This document shows positions 17,516 through 27,898 of a stretch of DNA of 64,000 bases, one piece after another (position 1 is the stretch's first letter; each line of letters opens with the position of its first letter). A model generated the notes under the pieces. The model was not told the origin of the DNA. It worked only from the letters and a program-made list of their open reading frames with translations, and made no database searches. The position numbers were made by a program, and so were the translations under genes. This stretch comes from Butyrivibrio proteoclasticus B316 (GTDB lineage Bacteria; Bacillota; Clostridia; Lachnospirales; Lachnospiraceae): contig NC_014387.1 of assembly GCF_000145035.1 (NCBI RefSeq), positions 1,726,001 through 1,790,000 of the forward strand, in the 5' to 3' direction.

Positions 17516-18559
17516 ATGGGAATGGAATTAAAAGATATTGTTAAGGCATTAAGAGAATACGATGGCGAAGAAGTGCGTATCATGGAAGTATGCGGTACTC
17601 ATACAGCAGCTATTTCTGAAAATGGTATTCCTTCTATGTTATCTGACAAAATTAAACTTATTTCAGGCCCGGGATGCCCTGTTTGTGTAACAGTAACAGC
17701 AGTAATAGATAAGCTCATTGAACTATCTATGAGGGATGACACAATTGTTCTGACTTTTGGAGATCTTATTAGAGTCAGAGGCTCTGAGAAGTCACTTGCA
17801 GATGCCAAGGGAGACGGAGCTCATGTCAGAATGGTTTACTCTCCAATGGAAACAGTCAAAATGGCTGAAGAAGATCCTTCTCATACCTATGTTTTTGCTG
17901 CTATTGGTTTTGAGACAACAACTCCTGTATATGCAATGGTACTTGAGAAGGCTATTGAGAAAGGACTCCATAATTTAAAACTTCTCACTTCCCTTAAAAC
18001 TATGCCACAGGTGATCAGGTGGGTTGTTAATAACGGCGGAGGAATAGACGGATTCATTGCTCCTGGACATGTGGCTACCATTACCGGAAGTAATGAATAT
18101 AAAGAACTATCAGAAGAATTGGGAATTCCATTTGTTGTTTCAGGTTTTGAAGGCCCACAGCTTCTTGCGACAATTTATGCTCTTGTTTCTATGAAGGGAA
18201 AAACCGGAATCAGAAATATGTACAAGGGTGCTGTCACTGAAAATGGCAATGAGAAGGCAAAAGAAGTAGTTAACAAATATTTTACTACGTCAGATGCTTC
18301 CTGGAGAGGAATGGGTAAAATACCCGGCTCTGGAATGGTCCTTAAGGATGAGTACAGAGAATATGACGCAGGAAGTCTTGATCTTGATGAAGATCATATG
18401 CCTCCCGGATGTTGTTGCGCAAGCGTACTTGTTGGCAAGATAAAACCCAGTCAGTGTCCTTTATTTGGAAAGAGCTGCACACCTGACAATGCTCATGGTG
18501 CGTGCATGGTTTCAACAGAAGGAAGCTGTTACAACTTTTTTGTATCAGGAAGAAAATAA
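17516..18559 (+). CDS. hypD: Hydrogenase iron-cyanide assembly factor HypD
   Basis: 347-aa Fe-S scaffold on which the cyanide and CO ligands are attached to iron. Signature MEVCGTHT near residue 23, SGPGCPVCVT, and a C-terminal Cys cluster (CCCASVLVGK, CPLFGKSCTPDNAHGACMV) that binds [4Fe-4S]. The ATG at 17516 is one base past the hypC stop with no good binding site, so coupling to hypC is likely. A second in-frame ATG at 17522 cannot be excluded. Confidence 0.95.
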   Translation: MGMELKDIVKALREYDGEEVRIMEVCGTHTAAISENGIPSMLSDKIKLISGPGCPVCVTVTAVIDKLIELSMRDDTIVLTFGDLIRVRGSEKSLADAKGDGAHVRMVYSPMETVKMAEEDPSHTYVFAAIGFETTTPVYAMVLEKAIEKGLHNLKLLTSLKTMPQVIRWVVNNGGGIDGFIAPGHVATITGSNEYKELSEELGIPFVVSGFEGPQLLATIYALVSMKGKTGIRNMYKGAVTENGNEKAKEVVNKYFTTSDASWRGMGKIPGSGMVLKDEYREYDAGSLDLDEDHMPPGCCCASVLVGKIKPSQCPLFGKSCTPDNAHGACMVSTEGSCYNFFVSGRK

Positions 18560-18581
18560 ATAGATAAATTCGGAGTTATAA

Positions 18582-19592
18582 ATGAAGATTACTATGGCCC
18601 ATGGAAGTGGCGGTGAATCAACATCACAGCTTATAAGAGATGTTTTTGCCAAGCACTTTCATAATGAAATATTAGATAAGTTAGAGGATTCTGCAGTTGT
18701 TCCCGGAGCAGGAAAACTTGCAGTTACAACTGACAGTTTTGTTGTTACACCTATTCTTTTCCCAGGTGGTGATATCGGAAGGCTCTGTGTATGCGGAACA
18801 GTTAATGACCTTCTCATGAGCGGCGCCAAGCCAATGTATCTGACTTGTGGATGCATTCTTGAAGAAGGTCTTGATATTGAAGTTCTTGATAAGGTTATTG
18901 CTTCTATGGCTGAGACAGCGAATGAAGCAGGTATTAAGATAATTACAGGTGATACCAAAGTAGTTGAAAATAAAGGCGGTGAGAGCGGTCTTATCATTAA
19001 CACATCAGGTGTAGGATTTATTGATGAGAACCTTGATGTTCCGGGACCTTTCAAACTTCAGGATGAAGATAGGATTATTATATCCGGTTTTCTTGGAGAT
19101 CATCACGCTGCAATACTCGGAACCCGAATGGGAATTGAGTCAAATATTGTATCTGATGCTGCTCCACTTTGTGAAATGGTCGGCAAGCTTCTTGATAATG
19201 GCATCAGAGTTCATGCTATGAGAGATGTTACCCGAGGTGGCCTTGGAACTGTACTCAATGAATTTAGTTCTTCTTCTAAATGCGTTATTGAGCTTGAAGA
19301 AGAGGCACTTCCGGTTTCTCCTGCAGTTAAGGATTTCTGCGGAATACTTGGCCTTGATCCGATGTATATGGGTAATGAGGGAAAGATGGTCTTATCTGTT
19401 CACAGGGATGATGCAGAGAAAGCAGTTTCTCTTATAAAAGAGTCAAAATATGGCGAAAACTGCTGTATAATTGGCAGGGTTGAGAAAAATGATCAAACTG
19501 CCGAAAATAATAGTGTGGTCTTAAATACCAGAATTGGCGGAAAACGTATAATTGGTCTTATGTATGGAGAAGGACTTCCAAGAATTTGTTAA
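18582..19592 (+). CDS. hypE: Hydrogenase maturation dehydratase HypE
   Basis: 336-aa PurM/ThiL-like enzyme that dehydrates the thiocarboxamide on its own C-terminal cysteine to a thiocyanate, the source of cyanide. It opens with MAHGSGGESTSQLI and ends in the invariant PRIC (C336). Substrate-binding stretches such as TTDSFVVTPILFPGGDIGRL are intact. It is the last gene of the hydrogenase unit. hypA and hypB (nickel insertion) are not found in the window. Confidence 0.96.
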   Translation: MKITMAHGSGGESTSQLIRDVFAKHFHNEILDKLEDSAVVPGAGKLAVTTDSFVVTPILFPGGDIGRLCVCGTVNDLLMSGAKPMYLTCGCILEEGLDIEVLDKVIASMAETANEAGIKIITGDTKVVENKGGESGLIINTSGVGFIDENLDVPGPFKLQDEDRIIISGFLGDHHAAILGTRMGIESNIVSDAAPLCEMVGKLLDNGIRVHAMRDVTRGGLGTVLNEFSSSSKCVIELEEEALPVSPAVKDFCGILGLDPMYMGNEGKMVLSVHRDDAEKAVSLIKESKYGENCCIIGRVEKNDQTAENNSVVLNTRIGGKRIIGLMYGEGLPRIC

Positions 19593-19599
19593 ATGTTGT

Positions 19600-19630
19600 A
19601 AAATAGGTTTTGACTTTTAAAACTGATTTT
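19600..19630 (+). terminator. Weak AT-rich hairpin after hypE
   Basis: AAAATAGGTTTT (19600-19611) pairs imperfectly with AAAACTGATTTT (19619-19630). It lacks a following T-tract, so termination here is uncertain. Confidence 0.3.
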
Positions 19631-19661
19631 CCCGTTCTTATTGAAAGGAATTATATATTTA

Positions 19662-20546
19662 ATGGAATTCAAGAGAATTAATAAAGATACAGTAACCTGT
19701 ATTATTACAGAAGATGATATGGATGAGCAGGGAATCAAGCTCGAGGATCTCTTTGAGAAAAAGAAAGAAGCTATGGATTTTCTGCATGAAGTTATGAGGA
19801 AAGCTGAGGAGGAAGTTGATTATAAACCAACAGGTTCCTTTATGCCGATGCAGATTACAGTATTACCTGATCATTCGATTTCTCTTACTCTTTCAGAAAA
19901 TGCTTCAGCTTCATTTGGAGAGATTCTTCGCAATCTCACTGATAAGGCCGGCATCAAGATTCCTAAAAATGTTCTTGAGGATTTAGGTGATTCAGTTGAT
20001 GAAGAACGTATCAACAGACTTAATGATTATTTAAAGAGTCTCAAACAGCTCACCAATTCTGTAAAGAATATTATGGAAGAGACAGGCATTGCTGAGAAAC
20101 AGGAACCTTCAGATAAAGTTGAGATCAACCAGAATGCTACTATAGAAGATGGTAAGAAAAAAGCAGCTCTTTTATCTAACGGAGCCACTATATCCAAGGA
20201 AGCTCTGACTCCTGAAGAAAAAGCCAAGAGAGATGCTGGCAGACTCAAATTCCATGAGTATGTATTTACATTTGACGATATACGCACGGTGATTTCATTC
20301 TGTGCTAAAGCTCCTAAGAGCCTTAGTGTTCAGAGCGCTCTTTACAAGAATCCTGAGGATGGTAAGTATTATCTTGATCTTTTGCGTGGTGACGAAGATG
20401 CCAAGGCATTTGCGGCTCTTTTCACGATGGCTTATGAATTCGGACATTTTCAGGCTACCAATCAGCACGTGATTGCTCATTACAAGGAGAACTTCGATTG
20501 CCTTATCAAAGAAAATGCGCTTGCTGAGCTTGCCAAGGTTATTTAA
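19662..20546 (+). CDS. mecA: ClpC adaptor protein MecA
   Basis: 294 aa. It delivers substrates to the ClpC protease. The N-terminal domain begins MEFKRINKDTVTCIITEDDM, which matches MecA, with a charged linker around 125-190. The C-terminal ClpC-binding domain ends in MAYEFGHFQATN and a Glu/Lys-rich helix, as in the family. It is longer than the Bacillus protein (about 218 aa) because of the linker. ATG 19662 is preceded by GAAAGGA; the in-frame TTG at 19641 overlaps that site. A terminator follows. Confidence 0.9.
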   Translation: MEFKRINKDTVTCIITEDDMDEQGIKLEDLFEKKKEAMDFLHEVMRKAEEEVDYKPTGSFMPMQITVLPDHSISLTLSENASASFGEILRNLTDKAGIKIPKNVLEDLGDSVDEERINRLNDYLKSLKQLTNSVKNIMEETGIAEKQEPSDKVEINQNATIEDGKKKAALLSNGATISKEALTPEEKAKRDAGRLKFHEYVFTFDDIRTVISFCAKAPKSLSVQSALYKNPEDGKYYLDLLRGDEDAKAFAALFTMAYEFGHFQATNQHVIAHYKENFDCLIKENALAELAKVI

Positions 20547-20568
20547 ACGAAAATAAACATAAATACGG

Positions 20569-20603
20569 AGCGGTTTAGATTCATGCTGAGCCGCTTCTTT
20601 TTT
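20569..20603 (+). terminator. Intrinsic terminator after mecA
   Basis: AGCGGTTTAG (20569-20578) with CTGAGCCGCT (20586-20595), two G-U pairs, then a T-rich tail. Confidence 0.8.
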
Positions 20604-20618
20604 ATATAAGGATACAAA

Positions 20619-21332
20619 ATGAGGTTAAATCAATACATAGCTGCATGCGGAATCTGTTCAAGACGTGAAGCTGATAAGCTGGTGGCAGCCGGAAGAGTCA
20701 AGGTTAACGGGATATCAGCCCAGGCAGGAATTCAGGTTGAGGATTCAGATGAAGTATTTGTAGATAATAAAAAGATTAGTCTGGTAAAAGAAAATGTTGT
20801 TCTTGCTTACTACAAGCCTGTTGGCGTTGTATGTACTGAGAAAGACACCCATGCTGAGAGGACTGTTACCAGTGAAGTTAAATATCCTACAAGAGTTACT
20901 TATGCAGGTAGACTTGATAAGGATTCTGAGGGGCTTCTGATCCTCTCAAATGACGGAAATCTTATAAATGCAATGATGAAATCTTCCAATAAACATGAAA
21001 AAGAATATGAGGTTTCAGTAGATAGGGAAATTAGTGGGGATTTCCTTAATAGAATGTCTAATGGAGTGTATCTGGAAGAACTTGACAGGACCACCAGAGG
21101 CTGTAAAGTCACACGAACAGGCAAAAAGAGTTTTAGAATAATCCTTACGCAGGGACTCAACAGGCAGATCAGACGAATGTGTAATGCTCTTGGCTATAAT
21201 GTAGAAAGCCTAAAGAGAATCAGAGTCATGACAGTAAAACTATCTGACTATGATATTATGCCTGGGCAATATGTGGAACTCGATAAAAAAAGTATCGAGT
21301 CTTTATATAAGGCCTGCGGACTTAGAAAATAA
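20619..21332 (+). CDS. rluF: 23S rRNA pseudouridine synthase, RluF-like
   Basis: 237-aa RsuA/RluB/RluF-family enzyme. An S4 RNA-binding domain (MRLNQYIAACGICSRREADK) is followed by the catalytic domain with GRLDKDSEGL, whose Asp attacks the uridine. The stretch HEKEYEVSVD and the C-terminal RQIRRMCNALGY match RluF better than RsuA. RluF modifies U2604 of 23S rRNA in E. coli; the exact site here is inference. AAGGA lies ahead of the ATG. ligA follows after 59 bases. Confidence 0.88.
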   Translation: MRLNQYIAACGICSRREADKLVAAGRVKVNGISAQAGIQVEDSDEVFVDNKKISLVKENVVLAYYKPVGVVCTEKDTHAERTVTSEVKYPTRVTYAGRLDKDSEGLLILSNDGNLINAMMKSSNKHEKEYEVSVDREISGDFLNRMSNGVYLEELDRTTRGCKVTRTGKKSFRIILTQGLNRQIRRMCNALGYNVESLKRIRVMTVKLSDYDIMPGQYVELDKKSIESLYKACGLRK

Positions 21333-21355
21333 TTATTATGAAAAACCTGAGCTAG

Positions 21356-23419
<2,064 letters not shown>

Positions 23420-23450
23420 CCTACAAATTATAAGACAGAGGTAAACATAT

Positions 23451-24416
23451 ATGCCAATTAAGATTCAGAATGACCTTCCTGCAAGGGAAATACTGGAGCA
23501 GGAAAATATTTTTGCAGTTGATGAGAACAGAGCGCTGCATCAGGATATCAGATCCCTGCAGATTTGCATATTGAATCTAATGCCACTTAAAGAGGACACA
23601 GAATTACAACTCCTCAGGTCAATGTCAAATACACCTCTTCAGATTGATGTATCGTTCATGCAGATGAGTTCACATCATTCCAGCAATACATCACCTAATC
23701 ATCTTAACAGGTTTTACAGCACCTTTGATGAGCTTAAAGATAACACCTATGATGGACTCATTATTACAGGAGCTCCTGTTGAACAGATGGATTTTGAAGA
23801 AGTTGATTACTGGGATGAGCTGTGCAAGGTATTTGAGTGGTCCAAAACAAATGTAACTTCTACCTTCCATATATGCTGGGGTGCCCAGGCCGGAATATAC
23901 TATCACTATGGAATAGATAAAAAGCCTCTCGATGAGAAACTGTTTGGCGTGTTCAAGCATAGGGTAATGAACAGAAAAGTTCCGCTTGTTCGTGGCTTTG
24001 ACGATGCTTTTTATATGCCTCATTCCAGACATACAGAAACACCGGCTTCAGAAATAGAAAAATGCGAAGATCTGGTGGTACTTGCTAAGTCTCCCAGAGC
24101 CGGAATCTTTTTGTGCATGAATAAAACCGGTAGTCAGATCTTTGTAATGGGCCATGCTGAATATGACAGGCTCACGCTGGATTCTGAGTATAGAAGAGAT
24201 TTGTCTAAGGGGCTTAAGATTCATGTTCCGGATAATTATTATCCTGATGATAACCCAGATAACAGACCAGACCTCTTGTGGCGGTCTCATGCCAACAATC
24301 TTTATACAAACTGGCTCAACTACTACGTATATCAGAATACACCTTATAAATGGGGCCAGATCCTTGATGATGAGAAGATAAAAATGGCATCTGATGTACT
24401 TACCAAAAAAGTATGA
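23451..24416 (+). CDS. metA: Homoserine O-acyltransferase (predicted O-acetyltransferase) MetA
   Basis: 321-aa first enzyme of methionine synthesis from homoserine. Catalytic C142 lies in FHICWGAQAG. Residue 111 is Glu (ITGAPVEQM), the state reported to select acetyl-CoA, whereas Gly111 selects succinyl-CoA. I therefore predict O-acetylhomoserine as the product despite the gene name. The rest of the fold matches (MPIKIQNDLPAREILEQENI start). GACAGAGG precedes the ATG. Confidence 0.95.
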   Translation: MPIKIQNDLPAREILEQENIFAVDENRALHQDIRSLQICILNLMPLKEDTELQLLRSMSNTPLQIDVSFMQMSSHHSSNTSPNHLNRFYSTFDELKDNTYDGLIITGAPVEQMDFEEVDYWDELCKVFEWSKTNVTSTFHICWGAQAGIYYHYGIDKKPLDEKLFGVFKHRVMNRKVPLVRGFDDAFYMPHSRHTETPASEIEKCEDLVVLAKSPRAGIFLCMNKTGSQIFVMGHAEYDRLTLDSEYRRDLSKGLKIHVPDNYYPDDNPDNRPDLLWRSHANNLYTNWLNYYVYQNTPYKWGQILDDEKIKMASDVLTKKV

Positions 24417-24430
24417 AAGAAGGCATAGAA

Positions 24431-25261
24431 ATGGATATAAAGCTTAGGAATATATATACTGCTTTTCCTGAAGGTAAGCATAAAGTATTGACTCTTAGCT
24501 ACGACGATGGCAAGATTCCTGACAGAAGGCTGGTTGCTCTTTTTAATGAGTACGGTTTAAAGGGAACTTTTAACGTAAATTCCGGTCTTTTTGATATACC
24601 TTATAGTGAAGCTTACAATGAGAGAATTCCCGTTACTGAATATAAGAGCCTATATGAAGGCCACGAAGTTGCCTGCCATACCTATACTCACCCGACTATT
24701 GCCAGATGCCCCAAAGAGCAGATAGCGCTTCAGGTTCTGGAAGATAGAAGAGTACTGGAAAAAGAACTTCATAGAACTGTAAGAGGCATGGCATATCCCA
24801 ATGGTTCCTATGATGATACAGTAGCTGAAATATTCAGAAGCTGCGGAATTGTGCACGCCAGGACAGTTAATTCAACGCATTCTTTTGCACTTCCGGAGGA
24901 TTACCTTAAATGGCATCCTACATGTCATCATGCAGATAAGTCTCTTTTTGATCTGGCCAAAGAGTTTACTGATCTTCATAAAACTCAATACATGTACATG
25001 TTCTATGTTTGGGGACATAGTTATGAGTTTGAGAGAGATAATAACTGGGATATTATAGAGAAATTTGCAAGAGAAATGTATGGACACGATGATATCTGGT
25101 ATGCAACCAATATTGATATTGTAGATTATTTGGATGCATCATCAAGGATTCAGGTATCAGTCGACGGAACATTTGCATACAATCCAAGTGCAATAAGTGT
25201 TTGGATAGAAGTTGATAAAAAGCCCGTTATACTATTACCGGGTAAGTATACAGAAATTTAA
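24431..25261 (+). CDS. Polysaccharide deacetylase family protein
   Basis: 276-aa NodB-homology (carbohydrate esterase 4) protein. Metal and catalytic motifs: SYDDG near residue 26, HTYTHPT (two metal-binding His), and RGMAYPNGSYDD. No signal peptide is seen, so it may be cytoplasmic, or the substrate may be a small molecule rather than wall polymer. A short C-terminal beta-domain follows the barrel. ATG 24431 has AGAAGG seven bases upstream; the ATG at 24413, which overlaps the metA stop, has none. The specific substrate is unknown. Confidence 0.85.
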   Translation: MDIKLRNIYTAFPEGKHKVLTLSYDDGKIPDRRLVALFNEYGLKGTFNVNSGLFDIPYSEAYNERIPVTEYKSLYEGHEVACHTYTHPTIARCPKEQIALQVLEDRRVLEKELHRTVRGMAYPNGSYDDTVAEIFRSCGIVHARTVNSTHSFALPEDYLKWHPTCHHADKSLFDLAKEFTDLHKTQYMYMFYVWGHSYEFERDNNWDIIEKFAREMYGHDDIWYATNIDIVDYLDASSRIQVSVDGTFAYNPSAISVWIEVDKKPVILLPGKYTEI

Positions 25262-25316
25262 TAAATATTTAAGGGGGTATTGGCTGTTTCTGCGTGTTCT
25301 AAAGGCTTTAGTCAAC

Positions 25317-25345
25317 TTGTATTTTAACAAGAAATACGATAAAAT
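25317..25345 (+). promoter_or_regulatory. Sigma-A promoter for the 25.4-kb gene
   Basis: TTGTAT (25317-25322), 17-bp spacer, TAAAAT (25340-25345). Confidence 0.65.
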
Positions 25346-25398
25346 ATTATTGTTAAGTCGATAATTTCTTTATGTTTTTTGACAAGGAGACTATAACT

Positions 25399-25881
25399 AT
25401 GGGCCTTAGCATGGATAACGAAGAAGTTGAAGTTAAGAACACAGAAAAAAAGAAAACGCCAACTAAAAAGACTAAGGAAATGCTCGAAGAAAATGCTAAT
25501 AAGATTGAAGAGCTTAAACAGGAGCAGGTAGATCTTGCTGCTGCGCTAAGTGAACTTGATAAAGAGGAAAAAGATCTTGGTGAGAAATCTGCGCTTAAAT
25601 TAAAGGTTACTCACAAAAAATATGGAGAAGGACAGGTAGTGACTCAGGATGGCAAGTATATCGAAGTTAAGTTTGCCGATGTGGTCAAGAAATTTGTTCT
25701 TCCCGGTTGTATTGCAGATAAATTCCTGGAAGTTGATGATGAGGCTGTTTACAATTACTATGTTAAGAGCAACGAGATTCATAAGAAACGTATGAATACT
25801 GAGCTCAGGATTAAATCAGCTACTTTTGCAATCCAGAGACACGAAGATGCAATTGAAAAATTAAATGCCAAATACAAATGA
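25399..25881 (+). CDS. Coiled-coil protein with small SH3/Tudor-like domain
   Basis: 160 aa, function unknown. A Lys/Thr-rich N-terminus and a coiled-coil stretch (about 25-65) precede a compact segment, THKKYGEGQVVTQDGKYIEV, that resembles the C-terminal Tudor-like domain of UvrD/PcrA helicases, which binds RNA polymerase. The rest is helical. A role in binding RNA polymerase or nucleic acid is possible by analogy only. ATG 25399 is chosen because AAGGAGA lies at 25384-25390; the ATG at 25372 overlaps poorer sequence. It has its own promoter and terminator. Confidence 0.7.
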   Translation: MGLSMDNEEVEVKNTEKKKTPTKKTKEMLEENANKIEELKQEQVDLAAALSELDKEEKDLGEKSALKLKVTHKKYGEGQVVTQDGKYIEVKFADVVKKFVLPGCIADKFLEVDDEAVYNYYVKSNEIHKKRMNTELRIKSATFAIQRHEDAIEKLNAKYK

Positions 25882-25940
25882 TTATTTAATCTGCTTTGCA
25901 GGATACTTATGATTTTGAGATAATAATTGTTTGATATTTT

Positions 25941-25995
25941 ATGCCCTGATAATTATGCGTTAAGTTCTTTAGCGTTATATGTTCAGGGCATTTTA
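25941..25995 (+). terminator. Likely terminator after the 25.4-kb gene
   Basis: ATGCCCTGA (25941-25949) pairs with TCAGGGCAT (25983-25991), followed by TTTT. The 33-nt loop is long. Confidence 0.55.
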
Positions 25996-26131
25996 ATTGC
26001 TTAAATCACCATGCCAAACAAATATCTAAAAACTTTAAATACTTTTGCCCTGATTAGTTTTCTATTCGTATATATAGACGTGAAATGCTTAGAGCATAAA
26101 ATAACTAATAATCATTTTTATGGAGGGTGCT

Positions 26132-27073
26132 ATGGACATTCAGTATTTACTTTGGCTTCAGGAACTGAGAGGTGCAACAGGGGGATTGTTTGATGAGTTT
26201 TTCAATGCTTTATCTAAGTTTGCAGTAAACTTCTTACCATTTTTACCATTTATTATTTTCTGGGGAGTTGATAAGAAGTGGGGCTATATCTTCATGACAA
26301 ACCATTTCTTTGGAGAGCTTTTAAACGGCGTAATTAAGCTTACAGTTTGTGCTTATCGCCCATGGATAAGGTCAGATCTTATAGAGCCTGCAGGTGATTC
26401 CAAAACGGCTGCAACAGGATATTCTTTCCCAAGTGGTCATACCAGAACAGCAACTACAGTATATGGAACGATTTTTGTCTGGCAAAAAGATAAACGTAAG
26501 TGGCTCGCAGTTTTGTGCGCAGTTCTAATCGTACTTACAGGATTTTCCAGAAACTTCCTTGGAGTACATACTCCTCAGGACGTTGTTGTAGCTTTTCTTG
26601 AATCAATTCTTGTAATATTCGTTGTGGGTATCGTTTCTAAAAAAATAGATGGAAATGAGAAGGTTTATGATATCCTGACTGCTATTGGAGTCATAGTAGT
26701 TATTGCTTCATTAGCATACATTCAGCTTAAGTCATATCCTATGGATTATGACGCAGCAGGAAAACTCCTTGTTGATCCTCAGAAGATGATGAATGACTGC
26801 TTTAAGGCTGCAGGCGCTTTCCTTGGATTCTTAATTGGTAGTTATGTAGACAGGCACTATATTCATTACGAAATCCCATTTGGATCCAGATATCTGCCAT
26901 TGCTTGTATGCGTTGGTGCTGGTCTCTGCCTTGCCTGGAAAGAACTGTTTGCTCCTGCAACAATCGTTGCTGCATTTGGCGGTCATTGGGGAAATTTCAT
27001 TGCAAGACTGATCATGGTACTATTTGCTATGATAATTTGGCCTCTAGTTATTAGAAAAGAGTGTGCGGAGTAA
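26132..27073 (+). CDS. PAP2-family membrane phosphatase
   Basis: 313-aa integral membrane phosphatase of the type 2 phosphatidic acid phosphatase family. The three catalytic motifs are in order: KLTVCAYRP, PSGH (FPSGHTR) and SRNFLGVHTPQD. Six to eight hydrophobic helices. Relatives dephosphorylate undecaprenyl pyrophosphate or phosphatidyl substrates; which applies is not shown. ATG 26132 is preferred: GGAGGG sits at 26122-26127, inside a reading from ATG 26120. It is separated from the next, opposing gene by a shared terminator. Confidence 0.9.
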   Translation: MDIQYLLWLQELRGATGGLFDEFFNALSKFAVNFLPFLPFIIFWGVDKKWGYIFMTNHFFGELLNGVIKLTVCAYRPWIRSDLIEPAGDSKTAATGYSFPSGHTRTATTVYGTIFVWQKDKRKWLAVLCAVLIVLTGFSRNFLGVHTPQDVVVAFLESILVIFVVGIVSKKIDGNEKVYDILTAIGVIVVIASLAYIQLKSYPMDYDAAGKLLVDPQKMMNDCFKAAGAFLGFLIGSYVDRHYIHYEIPFGSRYLPLLVCVGAGLCLAWKELFAPATIVAAFGGHWGNFIARLIMVLFAMIIWPLVIRKECAE

Positions 27074-27125
27074 GAGTAAGTAGCATCATATACAAATGCA
27101 ATTGATGTATAAAATTAAATATTTA

Positions 27126-27200
27126 AGAAAAAAGACCATTAGCATTTACTATATGCCATATAATGAGATATTCAGGCATCAGGTGCTAATGGTCCATTTT
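27126..27200. terminator. Bidirectional terminator between convergent genes
   Basis: GACCATTAGCA (27134-27144) pairs with TGCTAATGGTC (27184-27194), with an inner ATGCC/GGCAT stem (27153-27157 with 27175-27179). An A-run before it serves as the minus-strand T-tract, and CATTTTA follows on the plus strand. Confidence 0.75.
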
Positions 27201-27234
27201 ATGATATATGAATTACTTTATAGAAATATATGCA

Positions 27235-27735
27235 TCAAGCAGCTTCTTTATCCTTATTTCCGGCATTTTTGAAAAGTGCTCTTACGCAAAATCCAAATAC
27301 ATTTCTTACAAGAGGTCCTGCGATGAATATCTGCCAGCAGAGCGCCATTGGGAAATTAAGTGCTGTTGTCTGAAACCAAACAGCTACAAACTCAGAGCCT
27401 GCAGACTTAAATAAAATAGTAGCAGCAAGGCTCATAAGTGGGCACATAAGGCATACAGACATTGCAGAAATTGCAAGTATCATCATGATCATAGGGTCCT
27501 TACCCGGAGTAACAAATCTAAACGCAAGTTTCTGGGCAAGCTTTCCTACAAATAAAAGCTCAAGTACAACTGCTATTGGCCACATGATCAGCATCTCTTT
27601 AAATGCGGCAAGAAATACAAAGTTCTGAAGTCCGCCTACATTAAGAGAAATATTGTAGCAGATCATTGCATACACCATGACAAATGCCATTAAAATAGTG
27701 AAAAATACATCCTGAATCTTATTCTGTGGTAACAT
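27235..27735 (-). CDS. DUF2798 membrane protein
   Basis: 166 aa with four hydrophobic helices (about 10-30, 45-65, 80-105, 120-145). The opening, LPQNKIQDVFFTILMAFVMV followed by YAMICYN, is typical of DUF2798 proteins, whose function is unknown. AAAGGAGA lies 8 bases ahead of the ATG. In the leader CCTGG and CCAGG could pair around this site, leaving the binding site in the loop. A good promoter lies about 120 nt upstream. Confidence 0.8.
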   Translation of the reverse strand: MLPQNKIQDVFFTILMAFVMVYAMICYNISLNVGGLQNFVFLAAFKEMLIMWPIAVVLELLFVGKLAQKLAFRFVTPGKDPMIMMILAISAMSVCLMCPLMSLAATILFKSAGSEFVAVWFQTTALNFPMALCWQIFIAGPLVRNVFGFCVRALFKNAGNKDKEAA

Positions 27736-27860
27736 ACCTGGGGTTCTCCTTTCTTAAACCAGGGGAAGACCGGAGGCGTGTTGTTCGTTAGTCACCAAAT
27801 GGTGTTCGTTTCCAATAAAAACCAGCTCTATATCTTCGTTATTTTTTGCATCGAGTTCTG

Positions 27861-27889
27861 ATTGTATCACATAATTTTGGTTTATGTAA
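27861..27889 (-). promoter_or_regulatory. Promoter for the DUF2798 gene
   Basis: On the minus strand TTACAT (27889-27884), 17-bp spacer, TACAAT (27866-27861), with a TGA extension ahead of the -10. Confidence 0.65.
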
Positions 27890-27898
27890 TAGTAAATT

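Noticed and set aside
26011..26193. 60-codon frame before the PAP2 gene
   Set aside because: Overlaps the PAP2 start in another frame, lacks a binding site and has no recognisable features.
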